Source: a virus | Virus record (IMG/VR): IMGVR_UViG_3300036761_001467 | Coordinates: 1 to 43,041 of that record | Direction: 5' to 3' (one strand) | DNA length: 43,041 bases | Shown here: piece by piece, positions 29,110-37,848 of the stretch | Numbering within the stretch: position 1 is the stretch's first letter | How the letters are laid out: each line of letters opens with the position of its first letter | Notes under the pieces: generated by a model | Told to the model about the DNA's origin: nothing | What the model saw: the letters and a program-made list of their open reading frames with translations, nothing else | Databases searched by the model: none | Position numbers and translations under genes: made by a program

Positions 29110-30735
29110 TTAGTCGGTGTACGCCCTGTCCTGCTCGGCGGTCATGGTGATCGAGATCGCCTTGGATTCGTTGATCAGTCCGGTCGCCACGACCGGCTTC
29201 GCGGAGCCCTTGTTGCCGGCGACGACCGTGACCGCGGCGTCCTGATCTGGCGTCCTACCGCCCTGCACGTTGCCGGTGTAGTCGAAGGTGAAGGCGATCG
29301 AAGCGGCGCCGATGGTGCCCTCGATGGGGTTCCCGGCGCTGTCGTTGACGGTGACGGCCCCGTCCTCGCCCCAGGCGTCCCCAGCGCCGACCGTCGGGTC
29401 GGTGAAGTACATGCGGTAGTAGCCCGTGCTGCCGGCCGTGAGGAAGCTGTTGAAGTTGAGGTTACCGGCCGAGGCGTAGGGGTAGGCCAGCGGCGCGTAG
29501 GTGTTGTCGTAGAAGGTGATGCTGTTGACGTCGGCGGCGCGGATGCCCTCGACCATCACGCCGGCGCCGCCGCCGTTCGGGTTGGTCGGCGCGTAGAAAC
29601 CGGCGATCAGCGTCGGGCCGACGAAGTTGAGCAGCAGGCTGGCTGTCTTGCCATTGACGGTGCCCGCCGTGGCGTCGATGTCGGCGTCTTGCCGCAGGTC
29701 GTACTGGATGCGGGTGTAGATCTCCTGAAGAGTGGCGACGACCGGCGTTGGCCGCTGGAGCGTGAAGCTAGCGGCACTGGCGGCTCCCAACAGGTTCGGA
29801 GTGACCGGCACGGACCCGGCAGCAACGATGGTGCCGATGGTGTAGGTGCCCTTCGCCGCGCCTTCATGGATGGTCAGCGTGCCACCATCGTAGGTGCCGT
29901 CGATCGGGATACCGGCGTCGGCGGTGGTCATAGCCGATGCCCCGCCCGCTCCAGCACCATCGACGCCGGAGAACGTGCCGACGTCGATCACGACGCCGAA
30001 GGCGTAGGGCGAGTCCTCGATGTCGACGTCCTTGGCGTAGGCTCCGTCGAAGTAGCGGATCTTGATGTCCTTGTACGGCGCGTTCGTCATCTCGACGTCT
30101 TCATCGGTGATGTCGAGGTCGACTTCGTTCGACAACAGCATGTTGACGATGAAGGCTCCGGTCGCTGTCTTACCAGTGTCGCCCAGGACCGAGTCCTTGA
30201 ACTTGTAGCCCTGCTCGCGGACGAAACCCTTGAAGAAGCTCCGCGTGTTTCGGGCCGGGTCGACGTCGTAGACGAGGATGCCCTCGTTCACCTCGTCCTC
30301 GAAGGTGAAGTCGGCCGCGGCCTCGGTCGCGGTGCGCTGGTAGTACAGCTGCGCCCCGCTGTTGACGTTGCCCAGCGACACGATGCCGACGTACTGCGCA
30401 TCGAGCACGCCGCCCGAGGTGTACTCCGACCAGCCGCCGTCGCGGAGCATCTGGCGGGTGGCGTCGGTGGCCGGCTTCCAGCCGCTGTAGGTGGCGCCGT
30501 CAGTGCCGAACTGGAACTGGCCCGACAGAGCGTCGATGGCGTACATCGGGAACGGGTACTTGTTGTAGGCCGAGGTCTCCCAGAGCTTGATGAACTTGGA
30601 GTAGACCGCCTGGAGCGTCACGCCGTCCTTGGCGACGAGGCCGTCCTGACCGGCCACCAGCGTGAAGGTCTTGGCGGTGGTGTTGATGGTCAGGTTGTTG
30701 GTGGTCAGTTCGTCGGGGTCGGTCAACTTAGCCAT
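29110..30735 (-). CDS. Appendage-like structural protein 2
   Basis: This 541-aa protein starts at ATG 30735 behind AAGGAGG. It opens AKLTDPDELTTNNLTINTTAKTFTLVAGQDGLVAKDGVTLQAVYSKFIKLWE, the hallmark of a structural protein class found in environmental phages. A mixed region (about 60-180) and then long β segments (about 190-540) with Gly-Thr repeats follow. It lies between two similarly unusual β-rich proteins in the portal-protease interval. A capsid decoration, neck fibre or receptor-binding role is inferred, not shown. Confidence 0.65.
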   Translation of the reverse strand: MAKLTDPDELTTNNLTINTTAKTFTLVAGQDGLVAKDGVTLQAVYSKFIKLWETSAYNKYPFPMYAIDALSGQFQFGTDGATYSGWKPATDATRQMLRDGGWSEYTSGGVLDAQYVGIVSLGNVNSGAQLYYQRTATEAAADFTFEDEVNEGILVYDVDPARNTRSFFKGFVREQGYKFKDSVLGDTGKTATGAFIVNMLLSNEVDLDITDEDVEMTNAPYKDIKIRYFDGAYAKDVDIEDSPYAFGVVIDVGTFSGVDGAGAGGASAMTTADAGIPIDGTYDGGTLTIHEGAAKGTYTIGTIVAAGSVPVTPNLLGAASAASFTLQRPTPVVATLQEIYTRIQYDLRQDADIDATAGTVNGKTASLLLNFVGPTLIAGFYAPTNPNGGGAGVMVEGIRAADVNSITFYDNTYAPLAYPYASAGNLNFNSFLTAGSTGYYRMYFTDPTVGAGDAWGEDGAVTVNDSAGNPIEGTIGAASIAFTFDYTGNVQGGRTPDQDAAVTVVAGNKGSAKPVVATGLINESKAISITMTAEQDRAYTD

Positions 30736-30744
30736 GTCGCCTCC

Positions 30745-32322
30745 TTAGGGCGTGTAGTTCCGGTCTGCGACTTGCGCGATCGGGAGCGAGGCATTGGTGC
30801 TCGCCAACAGGTAACTGCGGACGTAGAAGGGCACGTAGCCGGCCTTGAAGACGCCGACGTCGATGTAGGTGCTCGGGGTGTAGGTGTAGCCGTAGGCGTA
30901 GGTCGTGCCCGAGTTCTGGTCGACGTTGACGAGCTCCGTCTCGGTGCCCGCCGTGAGGATGACGATGTCGGAGCCTGTTTTGAGTCCAGTGAGCGTCAGG
31001 GTGAGGAGCTTCTGCACGACGACCGTCGCACCGGCCGACTTGTACGAGGGCGCGTCCCCGGTGTAGTTGATCGTGACCGTGCCCACGGTGCGCTTGACGT
31101 GAATCACCGAGTCGTTCTGCGCGTTCGACGCATTGAATCCGCTGTAGATCTGCCCCACCAGGTTGACCGTCGTCGGGGATGACGTGCCGAGCTCGATCGC
31201 GTGATGCGCGTTCGTGCCCTTGATGAACTTCATGTTGTCGAGCTTGCCGCTCGGGTCGGTGTTCACGTCCCACACCAGAGCCGACGTGTCTGCGGCGACC
31301 GTAGACGAGTCGATGAGCGTGCCGCTGAAGTTGGAACCGGGGGCGGTGATCTGACCGCAGCGCCGGAAGGTGCTGATGAGCACGTCCGAGGCGGCCTTGA
31401 AGATGAAGGTCGCCAGGTCGACGAACGTGCAGCCGCTGAAGTTCACGTCAGCATCGTCGATGACCTCGAAGCTGCCCTTGGAGGCGGTGGTCGAGGGCGA
31501 GAGGCAGACGAACGAGATGCCCGTCCAGTCGACTCGCGAGCTCGCCTGCCGGATCTCAATCTTGTTGAAGGTGGAGGCCACCTTCCTCGTGTCTTGGATG
31601 AAGATGGTCTTGTTGGAGTCGCGGAAGTCGACCGCAGACGAGTATCCGAGCGTCATCAACCCCTTCCACAGATAGCCTCCGTCAGTGGTCTGGATGAGTC
31701 CCCAGCGCGCAGTCGAGGCGTCGTTGAGGGCGGCGAAGCCGGAGAACGTCGCATAGTTCGACGTCTGGCCACCGTTGAAGCGCGCTTCGGCCCTGCCGTA
31801 GCGGATGATGTCGCAAACGTGTGGCTGGCCCTTGGCGACGGCTTTCGTGAGGACACCCGCACTGCCGACGGCGTAGTAGTTGGCAGTCGGCGGTGTCCCG
31901 TTGGAGTAGTCAGACGAGACCGTCGGGTCGATGGGATTGTTGACCCACTTCCCGTAGGGGAACGGCGGCGTGTCGTAACCGCCGACCGCCCACGCCTTCC
32001 AGTTGTCGAGGTCAGTCCCGACGACGAGGCGCAAGCCACCGTTGGCATAGGTCGCCAGGGCAGTCGCTACGCCGTGTCCATGCCAGACGAGGAACACGTA
32101 GCCAGCAGAAAGCGTGACCGGGCTCGTCAGCACACGCCCCATCGAGAAGGCGCTCGTCGTGTTGCAGGCGTGTGAGACGGTGTTGGTGCCCTGAAGCGCA
32201 CTCTCGGTGTCGGCCTCGTCGGGGAGAGCACCAGCCGCCATGCCCGTGAACCTAAGCCAAGCGGTCGTGTCGGTGTCGAGGATGTGGTCTGTGAGGTCGT
32301 TAGTGTAGGACGGGACGGCCAT
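30745..32322 (-). CDS. Appendage-like structural protein 1 (β-helix)
   Basis: This 525-aa protein starts at ATG 32322. From about residue 190 to 420 it shows repeated short strands (SFEVIDDADVNFSGCTFVDLATFIFKAASDVLISTFRRCGQ) typical of a right-handed β-helix, as in phage fibre or spike proteins. The C-terminal region (about 450-525) is another β domain. It follows directly after a small gene (32326-32748) and precedes appendage protein 2. A host-binding or decoration role is inferred. Confidence 0.6.
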   Translation of the reverse strand: MAVPSYTNDLTDHILDTDTTAWLRFTGMAAGALPDEADTESALQGTNTVSHACNTTSAFSMGRVLTSPVTLSAGYVFLVWHGHGVATALATYANGGLRLVVGTDLDNWKAWAVGGYDTPPFPYGKWVNNPIDPTVSSDYSNGTPPTANYYAVGSAGVLTKAVAKGQPHVCDIIRYGRAEARFNGGQTSNYATFSGFAALNDASTARWGLIQTTDGGYLWKGLMTLGYSSAVDFRDSNKTIFIQDTRKVASTFNKIEIRQASSRVDWTGISFVCLSPSTTASKGSFEVIDDADVNFSGCTFVDLATFIFKAASDVLISTFRRCGQITAPGSNFSGTLIDSSTVAADTSALVWDVNTDPSGKLDNMKFIKGTNAHHAIELGTSSPTTVNLVGQIYSGFNASNAQNDSVIHVKRTVGTVTINYTGDAPSYKSAGATVVVQKLLTLTLTGLKTGSDIVILTAGTETELVNVDQNSGTTYAYGYTYTPSTYIDVGVFKAGYVPFYVRSYLLASTNASLPIAQVADRNYTP

Positions 32323-32325
32323 CGG

Positions 32326-32748
32326 CTACCCCAAGTGCTGCGTGATCAGCCACCTGGTGATGGCCACGATCGCGCCGAAGGTGATGCGCTTGTCGCTCAG
32401 GGTCAGGTCGGCATCATCGTCGGGATCGCCGGCCGTCCCCTGGCAGGCCGGACCGCCGCTGGACGTGGACGCCCTCCACCATGCCGCCAGTCCTGCCGCG
32501 ACCGCGGTGCTCGAGGGGATGCTCATGGCCTCGAGCACCTCGTCGATCGCGTCGGCGAAGACCGGGTCGGGGAGAGCGAACTCGATCAGCGCTGGGGCAA
32601 GCCCGACCGGGTCGTCGCAGGCCTCCGGGGCGACCCCGGGATAGACCGAGACGCTGCCGCCGGCGATGTATTCGCCGAGCCCGCGAGTCGTCCCATCGCC
32701 GAGCATCGCCGCGGCGGCGCCGTGCGAGATCTTGAACGCCTTAGCCAT
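32326..32748 (-). CDS. Hypothetical protein between portal and appendage genes
   Basis: This 140-aa protein starts at ATG 32748, overlapping the portal stop. It has a helix (AKAFKISHGAAAAMLGDG), a Gly-rich loop, a long central helix (DPVFADAIDEVLEAMSIPSSTAVAAGLAAWW) and an acidic turn before a final helix (ITFGAIVAITRWLI). I do not recognise a family; packaging or head-assembly accessory is possible from position. Confidence 0.5.
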   Translation of the reverse strand: MAKAFKISHGAAAAMLGDGTTRGLGEYIAGGSVSVYPGVAPEACDDPVGLAPALIEFALPDPVFADAIDEVLEAMSIPSSTAVAAGLAAWWRASTSSGGPACQGTAGDPDDDADLTLSDKRITFGAIVAITRWLITQHLG

Positions 32749-34336
32749 CCTCGTAGACCTCGGTCTCGGTCTTGCCGACGATGCGGCCCGACTGATCGAG
32801 CTCGAACTTGGCGTGGCGCTTCACGGCGCGCGGGGGCTGGGGTTCGGGGAGTGCGACGTTGACGATCGGCGCTTCCGCCGCCGCGACGTTGACGATCGGC
32901 GCCTGCGCCGCCGCGACGTTCACCGTCGGCGCCGGCTGCTCGGGGACGTTGACGATCACCTGCATGGGCTCCGCTGGAGCAGCCGCGGCGATGCTCAGGC
33001 CGAGGTCCTGGATGGCGCGCACGACCGGGACCTCTTGGGCCGTGAGCACGTCGTCGATGAACTTCTGCACGTCGAAGGCCGGCATGGTGGCCTGTGCCGG
33101 CTGCTCCTGCTCGGGCGCCTCCGGGTCGAGCAGGTTCGCCGGCACACGGGGCCGGTTGTACGGGTTCTCGGGGTCGGACGGGTCGCCGATCGGGTCCATG
33201 CGCTTGAGCTTGCGGTTGTCGTTCGTCGAGTTGGTGCCCGATGAGGTGAGGAGCATGAGCGACTGCGCCTCCTGCAGCGGATCGGGCTTGAGGATCTCGC
33301 CCATGTCGAACTCGACGAAGATGCCGGCCGACTTCCACGCCGGCTCGGGCTGGATGAGCTGCGCCTGCTCGGTCTCCTCGATGAGGGTCAGGTAGGGCGC
33401 CACCGTGTCGACGTAGAACGAGCGTCGCAGCTCGCTGATGTTGGAGTAGGTGGCGTGGTCGAGGATGCCGATCATCGGCGCCGGGATGCCGAAGCAGGCG
33501 GCGACCTCTTCGCGCGTCGCCTTGCGCGTCTCGATCACGCCGACGTCGCCGGCCGACTGGCTGATGCTGGAGAACTTGAGCCCCTGGTCGAAGAGCCCGA
33601 GGGCGTTGCCACCGGGGCCGGCGTAGAGCTCCTCGAGCTCGGCGCGCAGGCGCGGGATGGTGCGGTCGGAGAGGGTGGCGTCGGTGGCGAAGGCGCCGCG
33701 CAAGCTGGGGCCGTTCTCGAGCGCCTGCATCTGCCAGTCCATGCCGGCGTCCTCGATGCCCAGCGTGCGCCGCAGGGGCTCGAGCGGTGAGCGCCCGCCC
33801 ATGAGGCGGTAGTGCACGACGTCCGCGGGCGAGAGGGGGTAGGGGGCTCCGGTGCCGGTGAAGACGCGGTAGCCGACGATCTCGGTGCCGTCCTTGATCT
33901 CCTGGACCCAGGTGTAGGGGATCGGCCAGAGCTCTTCCGGCGGGGCGCCGATCGCGGGCCTGATCTTGAGCTCGACGTGGTTGCCCTGGCTGAAGAGGTT
34001 GTAGGCGAGGTCGCCCTTGCGCTCGAAGCCGGAGCCGCCCCTGTGGGGCGTGCGCAGCAGGCGCGCGACCTCGTGATCGCGCAGGCGATGGCGGTCCTCG
34101 CCCTCGAGCCCGCTGTAGACCTTGTCGGGCAGCCGGCCGATCGCCAGGTAGAAGGTGCGAATCGCGGCGTACACCCAGGGCTGGTTGAAGACGATCTGCT
34201 CATAGGTCGCCGACCTGCCACCCCAGAGCCCGACGCTGCCGCCGTTCGGGCCTGCGTACACGGTGGGGCTCTTGCCCGACCACGGCAGCGAAGCCTGCGC
34301 GCGGACGTGGGCGCCCTTGCTTATGATGACCGTCAT
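32741..34336 (-). CDS. Portal protein, HK97/SPP1 family
   Basis: This 531-aa protein starts at ATG 34336 (ATGA overlap). Portal features include PWVYAAIRTFYLAIGRLPDKVYSG, 'AYNLFSQGNHVELKIRPAIGAPPEELWPIPYTWV', DVVHYRLMGGRSPLEPLRRTLG and 'EVAACFGIPAPMIGILDHATYSNISELRRSFY'. The C-terminal 75 residues are unusual: four copies of a ten-residue unit (VNVPEQPAPT, VNVAAAQAPI, VNVAAAEAPI, VNVALPEPQP) then a basic tail. It forms the dodecameric DNA channel at the capsid vertex and anchors the connector. Confidence 0.9.
   Translation of the reverse strand: MTVIISKGAHVRAQASLPWSGKSPTVYAGPNGGSVGLWGGRSATYEQIVFNQPWVYAAIRTFYLAIGRLPDKVYSGLEGEDRHRLRDHEVARLLRTPHRGGSGFERKGDLAYNLFSQGNHVELKIRPAIGAPPEELWPIPYTWVQEIKDGTEIVGYRVFTGTGAPYPLSPADVVHYRLMGGRSPLEPLRRTLGIEDAGMDWQMQALENGPSLRGAFATDATLSDRTIPRLRAELEELYAGPGGNALGLFDQGLKFSSISQSAGDVGVIETRKATREEVAACFGIPAPMIGILDHATYSNISELRRSFYVDTVAPYLTLIEETEQAQLIQPEPAWKSAGIFVEFDMGEILKPDPLQEAQSLMLLTSSGTNSTNDNRKLKRMDPIGDPSDPENPYNRPRVPANLLDPEAPEQEQPAQATMPAFDVQKFIDDVLTAQEVPVVRAIQDLGLSIAAAAPAEPMQVIVNVPEQPAPTVNVAAAQAPIVNVAAAEAPIVNVALPEPQPPRAVKRHAKFELDQSGRIVGKTETEVYEDG
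32851..32970. repeat. 30-bp tandem repeat in the portal gene
   Basis: Four units of 30 bp, with GACGTTGACGATC at their centre, begin near 32851, 32881, 32911 and 32941. They encode the VNV decapeptide repeats of the portal C-terminus. The outer units are degenerate. Confidence 0.75.
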
Positions 34337-34572
34337 GCGTCTCCCGTCTCTAGGATGCGCTGCAGGAACGCGACGCGGCTCGCCGGGATGAGGACCTCGC
34401 CGTCCGCGACCACCTTGGAGCCGTCCGGGTTCAGGTAGGCGGCGTGGCGCAGCACGTAGACGTCGGAGTGCACGGCCACGAGCACGCCGCGGATGGAGGC
34501 GTCGTCGCGCGTGTGGACGACGACAGTCTCGGCCTCGAGGTCCTTGAGGTAGGGCTTGCGGCTGATCCTCAT
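34333..34572 (-). CDS. Small LSm/Sm-like barrel protein
   Basis: This 79-aa protein starts at ATG 34572 (ATGA with terminase). The pattern LEAETVVVHTRDDASIRGVLVAVHSDVYVLRHAAYL... GEVLIPASRVAFLQRI matches an Sm/LSm-type five-strand barrel: helix, then strands with a Gly at the 'G-V-L' position and an 'I-P-A-S-R-V' closing strand. Such small genes are seen next to terminase and portal in some phages. Function is unknown. Confidence 0.55.
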   Translation of the reverse strand: MRISRKPYLKDLEAETVVVHTRDDASIRGVLVAVHSDVYVLRHAAYLNPDGSKVVADGEVLIPASRVAFLQRILETGDA

Positions 34573-36176
34573 GGCACCATGTTGGCGACGGCGTCACCGG
34601 AGCGACGGCGGCCGCGCATCCTCGAGTCACCTCGGCGCCGCGGGGAGGCGGTGACGACGCGCGGCTCGGCCGCGGTGAGGGCTTCTGACTCGGCCAGGTA
34701 GGAGGCCATCACGCAGGCCACGGCAGCGTCGATCTTGAGGTCGTCCTGGACCTTGGTCAGGCGCCAGCCGTGCGGCGTCTCCTTGAGTCCGGCGTTGAGC
34801 ATTTGGTCGGTGAGCTCGGGATCGCCGCCGTGCCGGCCGCGGCCCTCCTTGAGCACGTCGAGGAGCATCATCGAGGCGGCGCTCATCTTGAAGTCGTTTT
34901 GGCGGAACTCCTCCACCGGCAGGCCGTACTCGTTCTGCAGGCGCAGCATGGAGCGCGTGAAGTAGTTCGGGTCGCAGGCCACGCGGCGGACGTTGAAGTC
35001 CTCGCAGAGCTCGACGATCTTGGCCTCGATCGGGTCGTGGTCGATGTAGCCCAGGGCTTCGTCCTTGCGCCACACCCAGGCGAGCCAGTTGTGCCAGCCG
35101 GCGGCGTCGACCTGATCGAAGACGACGGCGGTCGTGTCCCGGGTCCACGAGGCGTCGAGGCCGATGACGCTGGGCCGCTCGGTGTCGATGCGCGGACGCT
35201 CGGCGCAGGCGTGCCAGAGCTTCGCCGGGTAGGCACGGTTCGTGCCCTTGCTCGGGAAGCGGTTGAGGTGGTAACGCTCGAAGGCCGGGAAGGGCATCGA
35301 GTTGTAGGCGTCGAGCAGGTCGCGGTCGCTGACCCACGACTGCGGGTTGGCGGCGCGCCACACCGCCGGGTCGTGGCCGTCGGCGTCTTCGGCCGCCCCG
35401 ACCCAATAGACGTAGGCGCGCGGGTCCTGCGGGGCGCTCTTGAGCAGCTCCCACAGCGCACCCTTGCGCTCCTCGCCCGCGGTCGAGATCGTGATGAGGA
35501 GCGCGCCCGGCTGCCCGATCATGCCCGAGAGGATGGCGTAGCGCATCGAGTCGTCCTTGTGGACGTGGTACTCGTCGATGATCGCCACCTGGGCGTGGAT
35601 GCCCTGCGCGCCGCCGGCGTCGTAGGCGACCGTGTAGATGCGCTGGCCGGTCTCCTTGATGATGATCTCGTGGGTGCGCACGTCGCAGGCGGCGCGCAGC
35701 AGCGGGTCGGCGTAGACCATGCGGCGCATCTTGTTGAAGACGATCGCCGCCTGCTTGCGGTTGCGCGCCACGCAGACGTACTCGCCCTCGACGATGGGCT
35801 CGGTGAAGGCGATCGCCAGGAGCAGCGCCGCCGAGAGGTTCGACTTGCCGGAGTTGCGCGGCAGGCCGATGAGGGCCTCGCGGTACTTGCGGCGCCCGCC
35901 GCGGTCGACGCAGGCGAAGAGGGGCAGCAGGATGTTGTCGAGCTGCCAGGTCTCGAGGACGAACGGACGGCCGGCGAACTCGCGGTCGGGGTGCTTGAGG
36001 AAGCCGGCGAGGAAGGCTCCCACGAGGCGCGCGCGCTGCATGCCCTTGACCGTCGCCCGGTGACGGCCGGGAACGCTCGGCAACGGCCGCCTGGCCGCGC
36101 GCCGCCGCGGCTCGGCGCGCTTGGGCTTGGCCTTTCTGGCCGGTGGACGCTTTGGCGTAGTCTTGGCGGCGCTCAT
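34569..36176 (-). CDS. terL: Terminase large subunit (ATPase and nuclease)
   Basis: This 535-aa protein starts at ATG 36176 (ATGA overlap). A basic N-terminus is followed by the ATPase: Walker A GLPRNSGKSN (about 104-113) and Walker B IIDEYH (about 199-204), then motif III (LITISTAGEE). The RNase H-like nuclease contributes IGLDASWTRD (Asp about 341), CDPNYF and KIDAAVAC. It is of the HK97/Terminase_1 class. It pumps DNA through the portal and cuts concatemers. Confidence 0.95.
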   Translation of the reverse strand: MSAAKTTPKRPPARKAKPKRAEPRRRAARRPLPSVPGRHRATVKGMQRARLVGAFLAGFLKHPDREFAGRPFVLETWQLDNILLPLFACVDRGGRRKYREALIGLPRNSGKSNLSAALLLAIAFTEPIVEGEYVCVARNRKQAAIVFNKMRRMVYADPLLRAACDVRTHEIIIKETGQRIYTVAYDAGGAQGIHAQVAIIDEYHVHKDDSMRYAILSGMIGQPGALLITISTAGEERKGALWELLKSAPQDPRAYVYWVGAAEDADGHDPAVWRAANPQSWVSDRDLLDAYNSMPFPAFERYHLNRFPSKGTNRAYPAKLWHACAERPRIDTERPSVIGLDASWTRDTTAVVFDQVDAAGWHNWLAWVWRKDEALGYIDHDPIEAKIVELCEDFNVRRVACDPNYFTRSMLRLQNEYGLPVEEFRQNDFKMSAASMMLLDVLKEGRGRHGGDPELTDQMLNAGLKETPHGWRLTKVQDDLKIDAAVACVMASYLAESEALTAAEPRVVTASPRRRGDSRMRGRRRSGDAVANMVP

Positions 36177-36661
36177 TCGAGCAGTTCGCGCAGGCGCTTC
36201 TGGACCTCGAGCACCATGCTGCCGGCGGCGGCTTCCATGAGGTTGCCGCGGATCCGCGCCAGCGGGTTGAGGCCGAGCACGTCGGAGAGCTGGCGCATGG
36301 TCGTCGCGGCGTCCTTCTGGACCTTGAGCAGAGGGTTGGTCACGGCGCCGTTACTGCCCTTCACAAGGACGCCTTTCTCGGTCACGATGCGCGATGCCTC
36401 GGCGTGCACCTGGGCGGCCTGACAGAAGGCGAGCACGAGCGGCAGGTCGACCTCGCGCAGGGTGCGCAGGGCGGCCATGTCGCCGAGGATCACGCGCCAG
36501 GTATCGGCGGCCACGGGGCCGATGTCCGGCGGCGGCGCGCGCAGGGCGATCGCCTTGGGCACCGGCACGAGCTCGACGGGCGCCGCCTCGCCGGTCTGGG
36601 CGCGGTGGCCGGAGCTGTGACTGCGCCCGCGCGCCGGGTCCCGCGGCCGGCCCTTAGCCAC
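36173..36661 (-). CDS. terS: Terminase small subunit (P27 family)
   Basis: This 162-aa protein starts at GTG 36661, overlapping the PLD-like gene by 8 bases. The N-terminus (AKGRPRDPARGRSHSSGH) and the helical body (IGPVAADTWRVILGDMAALRTLREVDLPLVLAFCQAAQVHAEASRIVTEKGVLVKGSNGAVTNPLLKV) match phage P27 small terminase. It recognises packaging sites and loads the large subunit. Its stop overlaps the large subunit start as ATGA. Confidence 0.9.
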   Translation of the reverse strand: MAKGRPRDPARGRSHSSGHRAQTGEAAPVELVPVPKAIALRAPPPDIGPVAADTWRVILGDMAALRTLREVDLPLVLAFCQAAQVHAEASRIVTEKGVLVKGSNGAVTNPLLKVQKDAATTMRQLSDVLGLNPLARIRGNLMEAAAGSMVLEVQKRLRELLE

Positions 36662-37334
36662 GCTTCCCCGGCTTGAGCTCGTAGGGCTGCCAGTCGGGGA
36701 AGCTCTTGTCGAAGCTGATGATGGCGTCGTAGAGCTTCTTGTAGAAGCGGGCCAGGCCGGCGTCGACCGTGACGGTGGTGTTCTCGCATCTGGGGTTCGT
36801 GTTCACGTTGGCGCTCGACTCGATGACCACGTCAAAGGAGCGCCCGAAGCCGAGCATCACCTTGGAGTGGTTGCGGAAGATGGCGGCCCGGCCGCCGCAG
36901 GAGGCGGCGAGCTCGGCGAGCATGAGCCACTCTTCCGAGTAGGACGCCTGGAATATCTCGCCGACGTAGAAGTCGGCCCGCGTGATGAGGCCGCGGCCGA
37001 TCCACTCGCCGAGCTCGAGCACGTCGGCTTTGGCCATGCACCAGGTCGAGAGCACGACGTACTGGAGCGGCTCTTGCCGGAGCACGTGGCGCAGGTAGCT
37101 CAGTGAGTCGACGTCGCCGAACGAGACGCAGTGGTACGCCTCGCCGCGGCTGAAGTGCCAGTCGAGCGCGCGCTCGAGCGCGGCCTCGGACTTGAGTCGG
37201 CGCAGGCGATGGCGATCGGTCGTCTTGTAGACCTGCACGCCGCGCTCCTCGGCCGGCTCGATCTCCGGTGTCGGAGCGTCGAAGAGGTCGTTGAGGTCGG
37301 GCAGGTCGTCACCGAGTCCGGCCAGGGCGCCCAT
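36654..37334 (-). CDS. PLD-like domain protein upstream of terminase
   Basis: This 226-aa protein starts at ATG 37334 (TGATG junction). It carries one phospholipase-D-like half-site: AAIFRNHSKVMLGFG (HxK) followed by a conserved ESSANVNTNPRCENTTV, as in phage-associated PLD-like proteins found beside terminases. The rest is α/β (LQYVVLSTWCMAKADVLELGEWIG). Such proteins may be nucleases or simply structural relatives. Position next to packaging genes suggests a role in DNA processing. Confidence 0.75.
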   Translation of the reverse strand: MGALAGLGDDLPDLNDLFDAPTPEIEPAEERGVQVYKTTDRHRLRRLKSEAALERALDWHFSRGEAYHCVSFGDVDSLSYLRHVLRQEPLQYVVLSTWCMAKADVLELGEWIGRGLITRADFYVGEIFQASYSEEWLMLAELAASCGGRAAIFRNHSKVMLGFGRSFDVVIESSANVNTNPRCENTTVTVDAGLARFYKKLYDAIISFDKSFPDWQPYELKPGKRG

Positions 37335-37702
37335 CAGAAGATGCCCCCGAAGTAGTCGTCGATCGCCGACGCGATCGCGGTGCCGAGCTTCTCCGAGCGC
37401 CAGGCGAACTGCGGGCGGGCCTCGTGGCCGAGACGCAGCCAGGTGCCGGCGATGCCGCGCGTCTCGAGCAGGGTCCTGGCGACCTGTTCGTCACTGGAGG
37501 CGGGCCGTCCCCGTGCCGGCCCGGCCGCGACCGACGGCACTCCGCCGAGGTCCTGCAGGGCGAGTGAGCCGGCCCGGCGCTGACGGAAGGCCCTCACGCG
37601 GCAGGTGTCGCGGGCGTACTCAGCCGGCCGGCCGCGTCCCTTGCTCGCCGGCAGCGGTAGGCCGCAGCCGCACTTGCACAACGGGATCCCGGATCGGCTC
37701 AT
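37334..37702 (-). CDS. Cysteine-rich DNA-binding-like protein before the packaging genes
   Basis: This 122-aa protein starts at ATG 37702 behind GGAGC. The N-terminus has CKCGCGLPLPASKGRGRPAEYARDTCRVRAFRQRR, a short zinc-finger pattern common in small phage proteins, followed by a helical C-terminal domain. It is the first gene of the packaging block. A DNA-binding role is likely from the basic zinc finger; I do not recognise a specific function. Confidence 0.65.
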   Translation of the reverse strand: MSRSGIPLCKCGCGLPLPASKGRGRPAEYARDTCRVRAFRQRRAGSLALQDLGGVPSVAAGPARGRPASSDEQVARTLLETRGIAGTWLRLGHEARPQFAWRSEKLGTAIASAIDDYFGGIF

Positions 37703-37848
37703 GCTCCGATGATGCCGGGGCCGTCACCCGTTTCGTTACAGCGGGGCTCGTAACGCTAATCCAGAACTCCCATTTTCGGGCTCGCGCACGGATACCGGCA
37801 GGCAGGGTCCACAACACAGGCTCGCCGTGGCGCGACCCGTTACCCCCC

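Noticed and set aside
28864-31182. Long plus-strand open frame of about 770 codons
   Set aside because: It is antisense to two well-supported minus-strand structural genes, has the Val/Gly/Arg/Asp-heavy composition of a GC-rich shadow frame, and has no ribosome site or family pattern.
34770-36422. Plus-strand frame of about 550 codons opposite the terminase
   Set aside because: It lies opposite the terminase genes, whose ATPase and nuclease motifs are complete. Its composition is that of a complement shadow.
37703-37848. Promoter for the packaging operon
   Set aside because: Several weak hexamers occur on the minus strand but none has acceptable spacing. I see no other feature in these 146 bases.
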